DNA of 64,000 bases from Halorubrum sp. DM2 (GCF_901686465.1 NZ_LR594487.1:2105650-2169649), one strand, 5' to 3'; shown: positions 8,487 through 18,184, counted from the stretch's first letter. Made by a program: numbers and translations. The notes: generated by a model from the sequence alone, not told the origin.

Positions 8487-8859
8487 CCACACGCGGTCTT
8501 TCTTTATCGCGCCTCGCTCCGAACAGCGGCGCTGACCGGTCGAGATATTGCCCGAACGGACAGCTACTTTCCTCAGACCGGTGATCCGCAGGGTGCCGAC
8601 GACACCGCTCCGAGACAGACTGCGGATCGGATCCCGACTTGGCATCGCTCCGATTTTCGGACGTGTCGTCGGCTACACCTCCCGAAGCGGGAGCGCGTTG
8701 ACTGACTCACCGAGACGCTCGGTTACGTGGCAACTGAATGAGATGCGGAGCCGGTCGCGACGCTCGACGACGGCAGTCGATGTCCAGAAGGAACTCGTCG
8801 CCGAGAGAAGCGACGACCGAGACGGTCTGGAAAAACAGGCCGGACGACCGAAGGGGCTC

Positions 8860-9315
8860 CTACTCGTCGTCGCGTTCGACGACGACGGTCCGCCCGGTCA
8901 GCGTCTCGGGGGCGAAACGGTAGAGTTCGATGTCCAAGTCCGGCTTGTCGTCCGCCCAGATCTCGAAGAGGGGGCGTCGGGCCTCGCCGTACTGCGCGAT
9001 CGTCTCGGGAGTCAGTTCGTCGAGGTCGACCCGTTCGAGGGGACCGACGCCGACGACGCTCGCGTACTCGCCGTCGTCGTCCTCGTAGACGACGACGCGG
9101 GCCTGCGGCGTCGACGCGAGGAACTCGCGCTTCTCGCTGTCGGGCGTCGACACCAGCCGGAGGTACAGCGCGCGGTCGTCCGCGTCGTACCCGTACGAGA
9201 TCGGGATCGCGTACGGCGCGTCGTCGCGCGCGAGCGCGAGCACTCCCGTCTCGTGGCGGGACAAGAGCGCGTCCACCTCCGCCGGAGACATCTCGACCTC
9301 GCTGTTCGTCGGCAT
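8860..9315 (-). CDS. Pyridoxamine 5'-phosphate oxidase-like (PPOX) protein
   Basis: 151 residues of the split-barrel flavin-binding fold. The pattern VDALLSRHETGVLALARDD, then PYAIPISYGYD and LYLRLVSTPDSEKREFLAST, is typical of haloarchaeal PPOX/HugZ-type proteins. The ATG at 9315 is chosen over an upstream in-frame start because a TATA-like CTTTATG lies about 25 bases before it. The family binds FMN or F420, but the substrate is not predictable. Confidence 0.8.
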   Translation of the reverse strand: MPTNSEVEMSPAEVDALLSRHETGVLALARDDAPYAIPISYGYDADDRALYLRLVSTPDSEKREFLASTPQARVVVYEDDDGEYASVVGVGPLERVDLDELTPETIAQYGEARRPLFEIWADDKPDLDIELYRFAPETLTGRTVVVERDDE

Positions 9316-9423
9316 ACCCGAATTTCTTCGCACGGCGGCATAAAGGACACGAGACGACGCGAGATCGGGGTCGGACCGAGAACCCGGGACCGGACGCGAA
9401 AGACGAGACGCGACGGCGGTCCG

Positions 9424-9582
9424 TCACCTCATCGCCGGCGCTTCGCCGATGTCCTCCTCGGTGACCGGGGCCCCGCAGACGACACAGCCCGCTTCGAGCA
9501 GCGTCGCCCGCATCGCGTCGTCCACCTCGATCGAGCGCCGACACTCCGGGCAGACGAAGGTGTGCGTCGGTGAGGGCGTCAT
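9424..9582 (-). CDS. Small zinc-ribbon protein
   Basis: 51 residues with two knuckles, CPEC (about residues 10-13) and CVVC (about 32-35), separated by an acidic helix (EVDDAMRATLLEAG). The layout matches a common haloarchaeal zinc-ribbon family (DUF7560-like; name from memory). The ATG at 9582 gives the usual short N-terminus. Role unknown; such proteins may bind nucleic acid or a partner. Confidence 0.7.
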   Translation of the reverse strand: MTPSPTHTFVCPECRRSIEVDDAMRATLLEAGCVVCGAPVTEEDIGEAPAMR

Positions 9583-9646
9583 AGTCGTGGGTACGACACC
9601 CATGCCCATCAAACGGGCAACGGATTCTCGCGGCTTCGGAACGCGG

Positions 9647-10282
9647 TCAATCGAGCAGCGCCCCGAACAGCTTCCGCTGGGCGGCCGCGAGGTGTTCCGT
9701 GAACGTCGACCGGCCGATGCCCAGCGACGCCGCCACCTCCCCGGCGTTGGCCCCCTTCGGGTGGTCGAAGTAGCCCGCCTCGTAGGCGGCCGCGAGCACC
9801 TCGCGCTGGCGCTCCGTCAGTTCGCTCCGATCGACGGTCACCAAGTCCGACTCGGTCGGGGTCGTCGTCGACTGGAGCAAGCGTAACACCTCCATGTCCG
9901 GGCAACCGTCGCGGAACGCCTCCAACACGGACCGCAGCGTCGGCAAGTCGCTCGCGTGGAAGGTGACGCGGAGCCGCCCGTCGCGGACCACCGCCTCGGA
10001 GACGGGGGTCTCGTGGCGGTCGAGTACGGCGAACGGCGAGTCGGGGTCGACCGCGGCGTCGAACCGGTAGGCCGCTCGCCCCCCGTAATCGAAGACGACG
10101 TCGACCCCCTCGGGGACCGACAGGTCGGCGTCCGCGATGAACTCCACGACGACGCGCTCGCGGTCGTCCGCCGGCGTGCAGCGCGAGACGCCGGTGACCG
10201 GGGTCGTCCCGTCGACGACGCCGTCGAACGGCGAGGGCGCTTCGGTCGGCAGCGAGACCTCCGCCCGGATTCCCGATCCCAT
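9647..10282 (-). CDS. Bat-like HTH-10 transcriptional regulator
   Basis: 211 residues. The C-terminus carries the bacterioopsin-activator HTH_10 signature: LTERQREVLAAAYEAGYFDH, then AGEVAASLGIGRSTFTEHLA and QRKLFGALLD. The N-terminal 150 residues are the beta-rich sensor part common to this family. The ATG at 10282 lies about 55 bases downstream of a TATA box shared with the divergent gene at 10397, so the pair is probably co-regulated. Target genes unknown. Confidence 0.85.
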   Translation of the reverse strand: MGSGIRAEVSLPTEAPSPFDGVVDGTTPVTGVSRCTPADDRERVVVEFIADADLSVPEGVDVVFDYGGRAAYRFDAAVDPDSPFAVLDRHETPVSEAVVRDGRLRVTFHASDLPTLRSVLEAFRDGCPDMEVLRLLQSTTTPTESDLVTVDRSELTERQREVLAAAYEAGYFDHPKGANAGEVAASLGIGRSTFTEHLAAAQRKLFGALLD

Positions 10283-10334
10283 CTCGTTCGTCCGTGCCCG
10301 TCCCGGGCAAAAACGTTGACGGGCGCACGTCGCA

Positions 10335-10344
10335 GTATAAAACC
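10335..10344. promoter_or_regulatory. Shared, bidirectional TATA box
   Basis: GTATAAAACC reads as a TATA box for the gene at 10397 (62 bases before its ATG) and, in reverse as GGTTTTATAC, for the gene starting at 10282. No second AT-rich box is present in the 114-base divergent gap, so one element may serve both directions. Confidence 0.45.
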
Positions 10345-10396
10345 CCCCACATATGATGGGCCACGGTTCGGGGGCGTGGAGCCGGTACGTACATCC

Positions 10397-10780
10397 ATGA
10401 AACGAACCCCGCGAGCGAACGACGCCACGACGACCGACGACGACGCGGCGCTCGACGCGACGTTCGAGGCGCTCGCCGACGGCGACTGCCGCGCGATCCT
10501 CGCGGCCGCGACGACGCCGAAGACGACGAGCGAACTCGCCGAGGCCTGCGATATCGCGCTCTCGACCGCCTACCGGAAGGTCGAACTGCTGAGCGAGACT
10601 CCGCTGCTCGCCGAGGGCGTCCGGTTCGACCCGGACGGCGACCACGCGGCCGAGTACGTCCGCGACGCCGCGGACGCTGCGGTCGAACTCGGCGACGACG
10701 GCGTGACGCTCTCGGTCGACGGCGACGGGGCCGACCCTCTCGCGTCCGCGCTCGACACGCCCGGCGTCTCCGCCGACTGA
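10397..10780 (+). CDS. Winged-helix (ArsR-like) regulator
   Basis: 127 residues. The N-terminal half is a winged helix: LDATFEALADGDCRAILAAA, then TTSELAEACDIALSTAYRKV as the recognition helix. The C-terminal half is short and acidic. The arrangement, an ArsR-type HTH opposite a Bat-like HTH-10 regulator, is common in haloarchaea and suggests mutual control through the shared intergenic TATA. No metal-binding cysteine motif is seen, so it is not a metal sensor of the classic type. Confidence 0.75.
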   Translation: MKRTPRANDATTTDDDAALDATFEALADGDCRAILAAATTPKTTSELAEACDIALSTAYRKVELLSETPLLAEGVRFDPDGDHAAEYVRDAADAAVELGDDGVTLSVDGDGADPLASALDTPGVSAD

Positions 10781-10884
10781 CCGCCTTCCGGCCGCGACGC
10801 TCGGGGTCGCACCGACCGGCGCTACTTTTCGCGCGTGATAATCGAACGGTCAAGGTTTTAGTTCCGTTCGCGGACGTGTCCGGT

Positions 10885-12654
10885 ATGTCTCGCTCGCCGG
10901 AGCCGGAGACGCTCATCGATCTCGCGCAAGACAAGATCGCGGTGATCGACGAGCGGGGCCGGTTCCGGTACCTCAACGCGGCGGCCGGCAACCTCCTCGG
11001 ATTCGACCCCGACGAGCTCGTCGGGCGGAACGCGTTCGATCTGGTCCACCCCGACGACATCGACCGCGTCCGCGCCGGCTTCGACTCCGTCGTCGCTGAC
11101 GGCACGTCGCCGGACTCCCCGCTGGAGTACCGCTACGGCACCGCCGACGGCGACTGGGTGTGGTTCCGAACGCTCGTGTTCCCGCCCGCGGAGACCGGTG
11201 TCGACGGCTACGCGCTCAGCTCCCGCGACATCACCCTCGAAGTCGAGTCCCGGCGGCGTTTGGAGACCATCGCGTCGACCTCGCCCGACGTGTTGTGGAT
11301 GTTCAGCGCCGACTGGACCGAACTGCTGTTCGTCAACGGCGCGGTTGAGCCGGTGTTCGGGATCGACCCCGAGGCGCTCGAACGACAGCCACAGGTGTTC
11401 CTGGAGTCGGTCCACCCCGACGACCGCCCGGCCGTCGAGCGTGCGATGGAACGGCTCTCCGCCGGCGAGTCCACGAACCTCGACTACCGGATCGGCTCTC
11501 CCGACGGGCCGACGAGCTGGGTCCGGGTGCCCAGCCGCCCCGTGACGGAGAACGGCGAGGTCGTCGCAGTCACCGGGTTCGCCCGCGACGTCACCGACGA
11601 GTACCGCCGGGAGCGCCAGCTCACGGTGATGGACAACCTGCTCCGGCACACGATCCGCAACGACATGAACATCGTCGACGGCACCGCGGAACGGATCGCC
11701 GACCGGATCGACGACGCCGTGGAGCCGGCGTCGTCGGTGTCGTCCGACGGGCCCGACGATCGGGCCGATTCCGGCTCCGAAGACTCTAACTTTGCCACTT
11801 CCGATTCCGACGATTCTGATTCAACGACTCCCGACCCTGTCGATCCCGACGTGGACTTCGCGAAACTCGCGGCCGACGTGAGAGACCACGCGGAGACGGT
11901 CCGACGCGTCGCCGCCGACCTGTTGACCACCGCCGAGAAGCAGCGCGGCGTGATCGATCTGCTCCGGCAGCACGAGCCGCCGCAGCCGCTCCGCGTCGCG
12001 CCCCTCGTCGAGAGCGCGGTCGCGGACGCCGTCGGCGACCCAAGTGACTCGCGCGCGTCGGTGACCGTCTCCTGTCCCGAGGAGGCGCGGGCGTTCACCC
12101 ACCCCGAGCTCGACTACGCGATCGCGGAGCTGATCGAGAACGCGATCGAACACGCGGAGGCGATGCCGACGGTCGAGATCGAGGTCACGGCCCCGGCCGA
12201 CCGCGTCGAGATCGCGGTCCGGGACAACGCGCCGCCGATCCCGCCCGCCGAGCGCGACCCCATTACCGACCGCTGGAAGATGGACGACCTCAAACACACC
12301 GGTGGGATGGGGCTGTGGCTCGTCTACTGGATCGCGGACCGCTCCGGCGGGGACCTGCGATTCGACGCCGGGACCGACGGCAACGAGGTGACGATCTGCG
12401 TCCCCGACGCCGACCGCGAGCCGTCCTCGGCGGCGGCCGACGGCCGACCGTCGGCGGTCTCCGGGAACGAACCGACGGTCGAATCGGATGGCGGCGAAGC
12501 CGTGTCGGCCGCCGGACTCGACGGCGTCGCGTCGGCGGTCGCGGCGGACCGAGGGGTAACGTCGGAGACCGGACCGGATCGAGACGCGGCGTCGGAGACC
12601 GCGACGGACGAGGAGGTTGCCCCCGATCCCCCGGCGAGATCGACGGACGGCTGA
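10885..12654 (+). CDS. PAS-domain sensor histidine kinase
   Basis: 589 residues, no membrane helix, so probably cytoplasmic. Two PAS domains (about residues 5-120 and 128-240) are followed by the haloarchaeal H-box LLRHTIRNDMNIV (about 251-263), a poorly conserved Ser/Asp linker, and a HATPase domain with N-box ELIENAIEH (about 415) and G-box GGMGLWLVYW (about 473). A low-complexity Ala/Ser/Asp tail of about 80 residues follows. ATG 10885 is preferred to GTG 10876 because a TATA-like GGTTTTAG lies about 28 bases before it. No response regulator is adjacent. Confidence 0.88.
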   Translation: MSRSPEPETLIDLAQDKIAVIDERGRFRYLNAAAGNLLGFDPDELVGRNAFDLVHPDDIDRVRAGFDSVVADGTSPDSPLEYRYGTADGDWVWFRTLVFPPAETGVDGYALSSRDITLEVESRRRLETIASTSPDVLWMFSADWTELLFVNGAVEPVFGIDPEALERQPQVFLESVHPDDRPAVERAMERLSAGESTNLDYRIGSPDGPTSWVRVPSRPVTENGEVVAVTGFARDVTDEYRRERQLTVMDNLLRHTIRNDMNIVDGTAERIADRIDDAVEPASSVSSDGPDDRADSGSEDSNFATSDSDDSDSTTPDPVDPDVDFAKLAADVRDHAETVRRVAADLLTTAEKQRGVIDLLRQHEPPQPLRVAPLVESAVADAVGDPSDSRASVTVSCPEEARAFTHPELDYAIAELIENAIEHAEAMPTVEIEVTAPADRVEIAVRDNAPPIPPAERDPITDRWKMDDLKHTGGMGLWLVYWIADRSGGDLRFDAGTDGNEVTICVPDADREPSSAAADGRPSAVSGNEPTVESDGGEAVSAAGLDGVASAVAADRGVTSETGPDRDAASETATDEEVAPDPPARSTDG

Positions 12655-12743
12655 GGGAAACCCGATCGATCGTTCACCGTTGACTCCGATTTCGAAGAAC
12701 ATCCCACCGATCTTAAGCCCACGCTTCGCGTACTTCCGCGTTG

Positions 12744-14906
12744 ATGGGTACGCTCAACGAGCTGTTCGACCCGGACCGGGTCGCCGTCGTCGGTGCCACC
12801 GCCCGCGAGGGTGCCGTCGGTCGCGCCGTCACGTCGAATCTCCTCGACGACTTCGACGGCGACACGGTCCCCGTCAACCCGAACTACGACGAGGTCCTCG
12901 GGACGCCCTGCGTCGACGAGGTCGCCGACGCCGACGCCGACGTCGCCGTCGTCGTCGTGCCCCCCTCGATCGTGTTGGACGCGATCGAGGCGTGCGGCGA
13001 GGCCGGCGTCCGGAACGTCGTCGTGATCACCGCCGGGTTCGGCGAGACAGGAGAGGACGGGGCCGCGAGGGAGCAGCGCCTCGCGGAGATAGCCGACGAG
13101 TACGACCTCAACCTCGTCGGCCCCAACAGTCTGGGGATCATGTCGACGCCCTCCGGGATGAACGCGACGTTCGGCCCGGAGAACGCGCTCCCGGGCGGGC
13201 TCTCCTTTATGAGCCAGTCCGGCGCGTTCGTCACGGCGGTCCTCGACTGGGCCAACGACAACGGGATCGGCTTCAAAGACGTCGTCTCGCTCGGCAACAA
13301 GGCGGTCTTAGACGAGACTGACTTCGTCGACCACTGGGGGTCGGACCCGGAGACCGACGTGATAATCGGCTACCTCGAAGGGATCGAGGACGGCCGCGAG
13401 TTCATCGAGACCGCCCGCGAGACGACCGGAGACACCCCGATCGTCGCCGTGAAGTCGGGGCGGACGAGCGCCGGCGCGCAGGCCGCCTCCTCGCACACCG
13501 GCACGCTCGCCGGCTCCGATAAGGCGTACGAGGCCGGGTTAGATCAGGCTGGGGTCATCCGCGCGGAGTCGGTCGACGAGCTGTTCGACGCGGCGGGCAT
13601 CCTCGGGAGCCAGCCGCTGCCCGACACCGACAGCGTCGCCATCGTCACGAACGCCGGCGGTCCGGGGGTGATGGCGACCGACGCGGTCGGCGACGCCGAT
13701 CTCGACATGGCGTCGTTCACGCGCGAGACGACGGACGCCCTCGCCGAGTCGATGCCCGAGGAGGCGAACATCCACAACCCGGTCGACGTGATCGGCGACG
13801 CCGACGTGGCGCGGTTCCGCGAGGCGCTCGAAACCACCGTCGCCGACGACAACGTCGGTGCCGCCCTCGTGTTGGCCGCGCCGACGGCGACGATCGACTT
13901 CGACGAGTTGGCGGGCGCGATCACCGACGTGAGCGCCGAGATGGACGCCCCCGTCGCCGCCTGCCTGATGGGCGGCGACCGGACCCGCGAGCCGAAACAG
14001 CGACTTCAGGCGCAGGGGATCCCCTGTTACTTCGACCCCGCGCGCGCCATCGACAGCCTCGCGACGCTCGCCGAGTACCGCGACATCAAGGGACGCGAGT
14101 ACACTTCCCCGATGTCGTTCGACGTCGACCGCGAGCGCGCCCGCGAGATACTCGAAACGGTGCGCGACCGCGACGACAACCGCCTCGGCGTCGAGGCGAT
14201 GGAGCTGCTCGACGCCTACGGCATCCCCACGCCGGCCGGCGAGATCGTCGACTCGCCCGAGCGCGCCCGCGAGGTCGCCGCCGGCGTCGACGGCGACGTG
14301 GTGATGAAGATCGTCTCGCCGGACATCCTGCATAAGTCCGACATCGGCGGCGTCGCCGTCGGCGTGAGCGACGACGACGTGGCCGACACCTACGAGGACC
14401 TGATCACCCGTGCGCGCAACTACCAGCCGGACGCGACGGTCCTCGGCGTTCAGGTACAGGAGATGGTCGACTTGGAGGACGGCGTCGAGACGATCGTCGG
14501 CATGAACCGCGACCCGCAGTTCGGGCCGCTGTTGATGTTCGGACTGGGGGGTATCTTCGTGGAGGTGATGGAAGACACCACCTTCCGCGTCGCGCCAGTC
14601 TCCGAGCCGGAGGCCCGCGAGATGACCGAGGAGATCCAGTCGGCACCGCTATTGCGCGGTGCCCGCGGCCGCGACCCGGTCGACGTCGACGCCGTGATCG
14701 AGACGATCGGCCGGCTCTCGCAGCTGGTCACCGACTTCCCGGCCATCCTCGAACTCGACATCAACCCCCTCGTCGCACTGCCCGACGACGACGGCGGCAC
14801 GAACGCCGCCGCCGTCGACGTGAGACTCACCGTCGACCCGGAGAAACTCGACGGTCCTGACCCCGACGCGGCTGAACCCGCCCCGGAGGTACTCGACAAT
14901 GACTGA
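12744..14906 (+). CDS. Acetate/acyl-CoA ligase (ADP-forming), fused alpha-beta
   Basis: 720 residues catalysing acyl-CoA + ADP + Pi = acid + CoA + ATP, or the reverse. It has an N-terminal CoA-binding Rossmann domain (DRVAVVGATAREGAVGRAV), a central ligase domain with the phospho-histidine motif ASSHTGTLAGS, and a C-terminal ATP-grasp domain (MELLDAYGIPTPAGE, VVMKIVSPDILHKSDIGGV, GLGGIFVEV). Haloarchaea use the fused form. The ATG at 12744 follows a TTG at 12741; a TATA-like ATCTTAAG lies about 30 bases upstream. It overlaps the next gene by eight bases, implying coupled translation. Confidence 0.93.
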   Translation: MGTLNELFDPDRVAVVGATAREGAVGRAVTSNLLDDFDGDTVPVNPNYDEVLGTPCVDEVADADADVAVVVVPPSIVLDAIEACGEAGVRNVVVITAGFGETGEDGAAREQRLAEIADEYDLNLVGPNSLGIMSTPSGMNATFGPENALPGGLSFMSQSGAFVTAVLDWANDNGIGFKDVVSLGNKAVLDETDFVDHWGSDPETDVIIGYLEGIEDGREFIETARETTGDTPIVAVKSGRTSAGAQAASSHTGTLAGSDKAYEAGLDQAGVIRAESVDELFDAAGILGSQPLPDTDSVAIVTNAGGPGVMATDAVGDADLDMASFTRETTDALAESMPEEANIHNPVDVIGDADVARFREALETTVADDNVGAALVLAAPTATIDFDELAGAITDVSAEMDAPVAACLMGGDRTREPKQRLQAQGIPCYFDPARAIDSLATLAEYRDIKGREYTSPMSFDVDRERAREILETVRDRDDNRLGVEAMELLDAYGIPTPAGEIVDSPERAREVAAGVDGDVVMKIVSPDILHKSDIGGVAVGVSDDDVADTYEDLITRARNYQPDATVLGVQVQEMVDLEDGVETIVGMNRDPQFGPLLMFGLGGIFVEVMEDTTFRVAPVSEPEAREMTEEIQSAPLLRGARGRDPVDVDAVIETIGRLSQLVTDFPAILELDINPLVALPDDDGGTNAAAVDVRLTVDPEKLDGPDPDAAEPAPEVLDND

Positions 14907-15960
14907 TACACCCACCACACTCGTCACCGCGACCGGAGACAGCGCCGGAAAGACAGCGATCACCGTCGCCTTGGCGCGGCTCGCCGCAGAGGGCGACCGC
15001 AGCGTCGGCTACATGAAGCCGAAGGGCACTCGACTCCAGTCGAACGTCGGCAAGACGCTCGATCAGGACCCGATGTTGGCCCGCGAGGTGCTCGGTCTCG
15101 ACGCCGAGATGCACCAGATGGAGCCGGTCGTCTACTCGCCGACGTTCGTCGAGGGCGCGGTCCGCGGCACCGAGGACCCGGACGCGCTCCGCGACCGGAT
15201 CCGCGAGGAGTACGACGCGATCGCGGCCGACCACGACCAGGTGTTCGTCGAGGGCGGTGGCCGCTGGACCACCGGCGGCGTCGTCGACCTCACCGACGTC
15301 GACGTGGCGGAGCTGCTCGATGCGCGCGTCGTCCTCGTCGCCGAGTACGGCTCGCCGAACGACTTGGACGAGGTGCTGGCGGCCGCCGACGCGTTCGGCG
15401 ACCGCCTCGCCGGCGTCGTGTTCAATAAGGTGTCCGACGACGCCTTCGAGTCGCTCGACCAGGACGGTATCCCGTTTCTCGAATCCCGCGGGATCACGGT
15501 GTTCGGCGCGATCCCTCACGAGAAGGAGCTGGCGGGCGTCACGGTCGGCGAACTCGCCGACGAACTCGGTGCCGAGCTGCTCACGGACGCGCCGACCGAC
15601 GGGTTCGTCGAGCGCTTCCTCGTCGGCGCGATGGGCGGCGACGAGGCGCTGCGGTACTTCCGGCGCGCCCGCGACGCCGCCGTTATCACCGGCGGCGACC
15701 GCGCCGACGTCCAGACCGCCGCGCTCGACGCTTCCGGCGTCGCCTGCCTCGTCCTCACCGGGGGCCACCGGCCCTCGGGCGCGGTGTTAGGCAAGGCCGC
15801 GGAGGCCGGAAAGCCCGTGCTGGCGGTGAACACCGACACGGTCACCGCCATCGACCGCGCCGAGGCGGTCGTCCGCGGCGGGCGCACGCGCGACGTGCGG
15901 ACGGTCGACCGGATGGCCGAACTGCTTGCCGACCACGTCGACGTGGACGCGCTGGTCTGA
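14899..15960 (+). CDS. Phosphotransacetylase N-domain-like (BioD/DRTGG) protein
   Basis: 353 residues. The N-terminal P-loop NTPase resembles dethiobiotin synthetase (VTATGDSAGKTAITVALARL). The C-terminal half matches the DRTGG domain found in the regulatory part of long phosphotransacetylases (AAVITGGDRADVQTAALDA, LTGGHRPSGAVLGKAAEAG). The catalytic PTA_PTB domain is absent, so it is probably not an acetyltransferase. The eight-base overlap with the ADP-forming acyl-CoA synthetase suggests it senses or controls acetyl-CoA flux; that is inferred from context. Confidence 0.85.
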   Translation: MTDTPTTLVTATGDSAGKTAITVALARLAAEGDRSVGYMKPKGTRLQSNVGKTLDQDPMLAREVLGLDAEMHQMEPVVYSPTFVEGAVRGTEDPDALRDRIREEYDAIAADHDQVFVEGGGRWTTGGVVDLTDVDVAELLDARVVLVAEYGSPNDLDEVLAAADAFGDRLAGVVFNKVSDDAFESLDQDGIPFLESRGITVFGAIPHEKELAGVTVGELADELGAELLTDAPTDGFVERFLVGAMGGDEALRYFRRARDAAVITGGDRADVQTAALDASGVACLVLTGGHRPSGAVLGKAAEAGKPVLAVNTDTVTAIDRAEAVVRGGRTRDVRTVDRMAELLADHVDVDALV

Positions 15961-16042
15961 GCGCGCCCGCGTCGCCGTCCGTTTCGCTCAGATTCGTGAT
16001 CGTCTGACGTACTGTTTTTACGGTGGACGACGTACCCCGCCT

Positions 16043-17011
16043 ATGACCAGTCTCTCGGAGGCGTACGGCGGGCGAGGGCGCTCCGGGGTCGACCCGCGTC
16101 AGCTCTATCTCGGTGTGGGGTCGTTCGTCGCGGGAACGCTGCTGCTCGTCGTCGGGCTCTTCGTGGCCGCGGAGGTGCTGATACCGAGCGGCTACACCTC
16201 GGCGGACGCCCGGTGGCTCGGTGGAATCCTCGGCGGCGTGGGGCTCCCGCTCGTGTTGCTCGGCGTGATGGCCGTCCTGCCGGCCGAACGCAGCACCTAC
16301 GTCGCTGCGGTCGTCGGTGCGGCCGTCATGTGTCTCGGCGTGGCGCTGTTCGCGTACGCGTACCCCTACCACTGGGTTGGCGGCCCCCGGCCGGAGCTGA
16401 CCGATCTCACGCTGCCGACCACCGGGCTGTACTTCCTCGGTGCCGCGACGACCCTGTGGAGCGTGTTCGTCGGCGTCGCGAACTTCAAGACCCGCAACGA
16501 CCCCGGCGGCACCGTCACGATGGAGGTGACCCACAAGGGGGAGACGAAGGTCGTCGAGGTGCCCCGCGATCAGCTCGGGAGCCGCGGCGGCGTCGGTCTC
16601 CTCGGCGGGACGCCGGACGGCGACGTCGAGACCCAGACGAACCGCCCGGACGACGCCGCGACAGGGCAGCCGGGCGAGACGAGCCGCTCCGGGACGAGCG
16701 GTCAGTCGGGAGCCGACGGCCGCTCCGGTCTCGGTTCGGCGGGCGTGAGCGACGGCGGCAGCGCCGACACCGATATCTCTTCGCCGCTCGACGATACCGG
16801 CCCGACCGACGCCCCGTCGTCGCCGGCGACGCCCGACGCCGCGCCCTCGCCCGGTTCCCCCGCCGCGCGCGACGGACCGGGCGACGCCTACTGCGGCAAC
16901 TGCGCGCAGTTCGACTACGTCCGCACCGACGACGGGATGCGCCCCTACTGCGCGCACTACGACGAGCTCATGGACGACATGGAGGCCTGCGACTCCTGGA
17001 CGCCGCGCTAA
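16043..17011 (+). CDS. Four-helix membrane protein with C-terminal Cys cluster
   Basis: 322 residues. Four membrane helices occupy about residues 22-150. A long Ser/Gly/Asp/Pro-rich linker (about 195-285) leads to a small Cys domain: YCGNCAQFDY, PYCAHY and ACDSW. The Cys spacing suggests a small zinc or iron site on the cytoplasmic side. ATG 16043 follows a TATA-like TGTTTTTACG by about 30 bases. Widespread in haloarchaea (DUF7139-like; name from memory) with no known function. Confidence 0.75.
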   Translation: MTSLSEAYGGRGRSGVDPRQLYLGVGSFVAGTLLLVVGLFVAAEVLIPSGYTSADARWLGGILGGVGLPLVLLGVMAVLPAERSTYVAAVVGAAVMCLGVALFAYAYPYHWVGGPRPELTDLTLPTTGLYFLGAATTLWSVFVGVANFKTRNDPGGTVTMEVTHKGETKVVEVPRDQLGSRGGVGLLGGTPDGDVETQTNRPDDAATGQPGETSRSGTSGQSGADGRSGLGSAGVSDGGSADTDISSPLDDTGPTDAPSSPATPDAAPSPGSPAARDGPGDAYCGNCAQFDYVRTDDGMRPYCAHYDELMDDMEACDSWTPR

Positions 17012-17074
17012 CTGACGGCCCCCGTTTCGCCCTACAGATCGGTCGGCCTCGCTCCGCCTCGCGGACGCCTCTCC

Positions 17075-18184
17075 TCACACTGGGTCCGCCGACGGCAGCT
17101 GCGACTCCGCGACCGCGAACGTGAGCGTGCTCAACACGCCGATGAGCGTCCCCGCCGCGAGCGCCATCGCCAGCTCCGAGAGTCCGAGCGCCGTCACGCC
17201 CGGCGCGTCCGGGAGGAAGAACCCGGAGACCGCGAACAGTACGACGGCGATGGACACCACGTAGAAGGGCGCGTTCAGGTAGCGCCACCGAAACCGCCCG
17301 GCGAGGTACTCGTCGGTTATCTGACCGAGACTGGAGGTGACGCCGGCGACGCTGAGCCACTGGACGAACCCGTGGACGAACGCGGCGAGGGCGGTGCCGC
17401 CGGCGAGCGACCCGCCCTGAACGCCGCGGACGGCGTCGACCGTGTCGATCCCCTGAACCCCGCCGACGACGATCAGCGCGAGCGCGACGACGTACGTGAC
17501 GAGGGTCACGCGGCCCGTGTAGAGGACGTTGCGGACGCTCTCGGCCGCGCCGTCGACGGTCTCTTCGAGTCCCAGCCCGCGGAACAGCGAGTAGAGACCG
17601 ACCGCGCCGGATAAGATTCCGAGCACCGCCGCGCCGGCGACGTCGAAGAGGTTCGCGACGACGACGAGCGGGTAGATCAGTAGGAGGACGCCCAGCGGGA
17701 TGAGGATCGTTCCGCGGGTCTCCGGGTCGGCCAGCACCTGCTTGATCGTGTAGTAGAGCGATTCGAGGTCCTGCGCCTGCCGGACGACGACGCGTCGCAT
17801 CCCGTCGATCGGCATCCGCGAGCGGATCACGGGGAGGACGGACTCGTCTTGCGCCCCGTCGGTGATCACGACCGCCGAGACCTCCTCACCGGTCGACAGC
17901 TCGGCGAGGACGCGGTCGACCTCTTGGCCCACGGCGCGGTTCGCCTTCACGTCGGGACCGTCGACGCCGGTGACGGCCGCGACCTCGACGACCTCGCCCT
18001 CGGCGGCCAGCTCGTCGTGGACGTTCACGCCCTGAAAGAGCACGTTGACGTCGGAGTCCTCGGGGTCGGCGGTCGCGAGCGCGACCGCGGCCTCGGTGAC
18101 GTCCTCGTCGCCGATGACGGGGGTGGGGATCCCCGTCTTCCGGCCGAGGTCGTCGTCGAGGTCGACACAGAGGACGAGCAGCAT
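17075..18184 (-). CDS. DUF373 family membrane protein
   Basis: 369 residues. The N-terminus LLVLCVDLDDDLGRKTGIPTP and the soluble domain ending ARTVVIR-like segments (VVVRQAQDLESLYYTIKQVL) are hallmarks of archaeal DUF373, and about seven membrane helices follow (residues 155-365). Two adjacent ATGs (18187, 18184) are possible; the second gives the usual family N-terminus. A TATA-like AAAACATATCC lies about 25-30 bases upstream. Function unknown; the N-terminal domain looks like a nucleotide- or metal-binding sensor. Confidence 0.88.
   Translation of the reverse strand: MLLVLCVDLDDDLGRKTGIPTPVIGDEDVTEAAVALATADPEDSDVNVLFQGVNVHDELAAEGEVVEVAAVTGVDGPDVKANRAVGQEVDRVLAELSTGEEVSAVVITDGAQDESVLPVIRSRMPIDGMRRVVVRQAQDLESLYYTIKQVLADPETRGTILIPLGVLLLIYPLVVVANLFDVAGAAVLGILSGAVGLYSLFRGLGLEETVDGAAESVRNVLYTGRVTLVTYVVALALIVVGGVQGIDTVDAVRGVQGGSLAGGTALAAFVHGFVQWLSVAGVTSSLGQITDEYLAGRFRWRYLNAPFYVVSIAVVLFAVSGFFLPDAPGVTALGLSELAMALAAGTLIGVLSTLTFAVAESQLPSADPV

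Noticed and set aside
5644-8490. A 948-codon minus-strand open frame
   Set aside because: Antisense of the S-layer gene, which has a signal peptide and PGF anchor; the antisense product has no domain.
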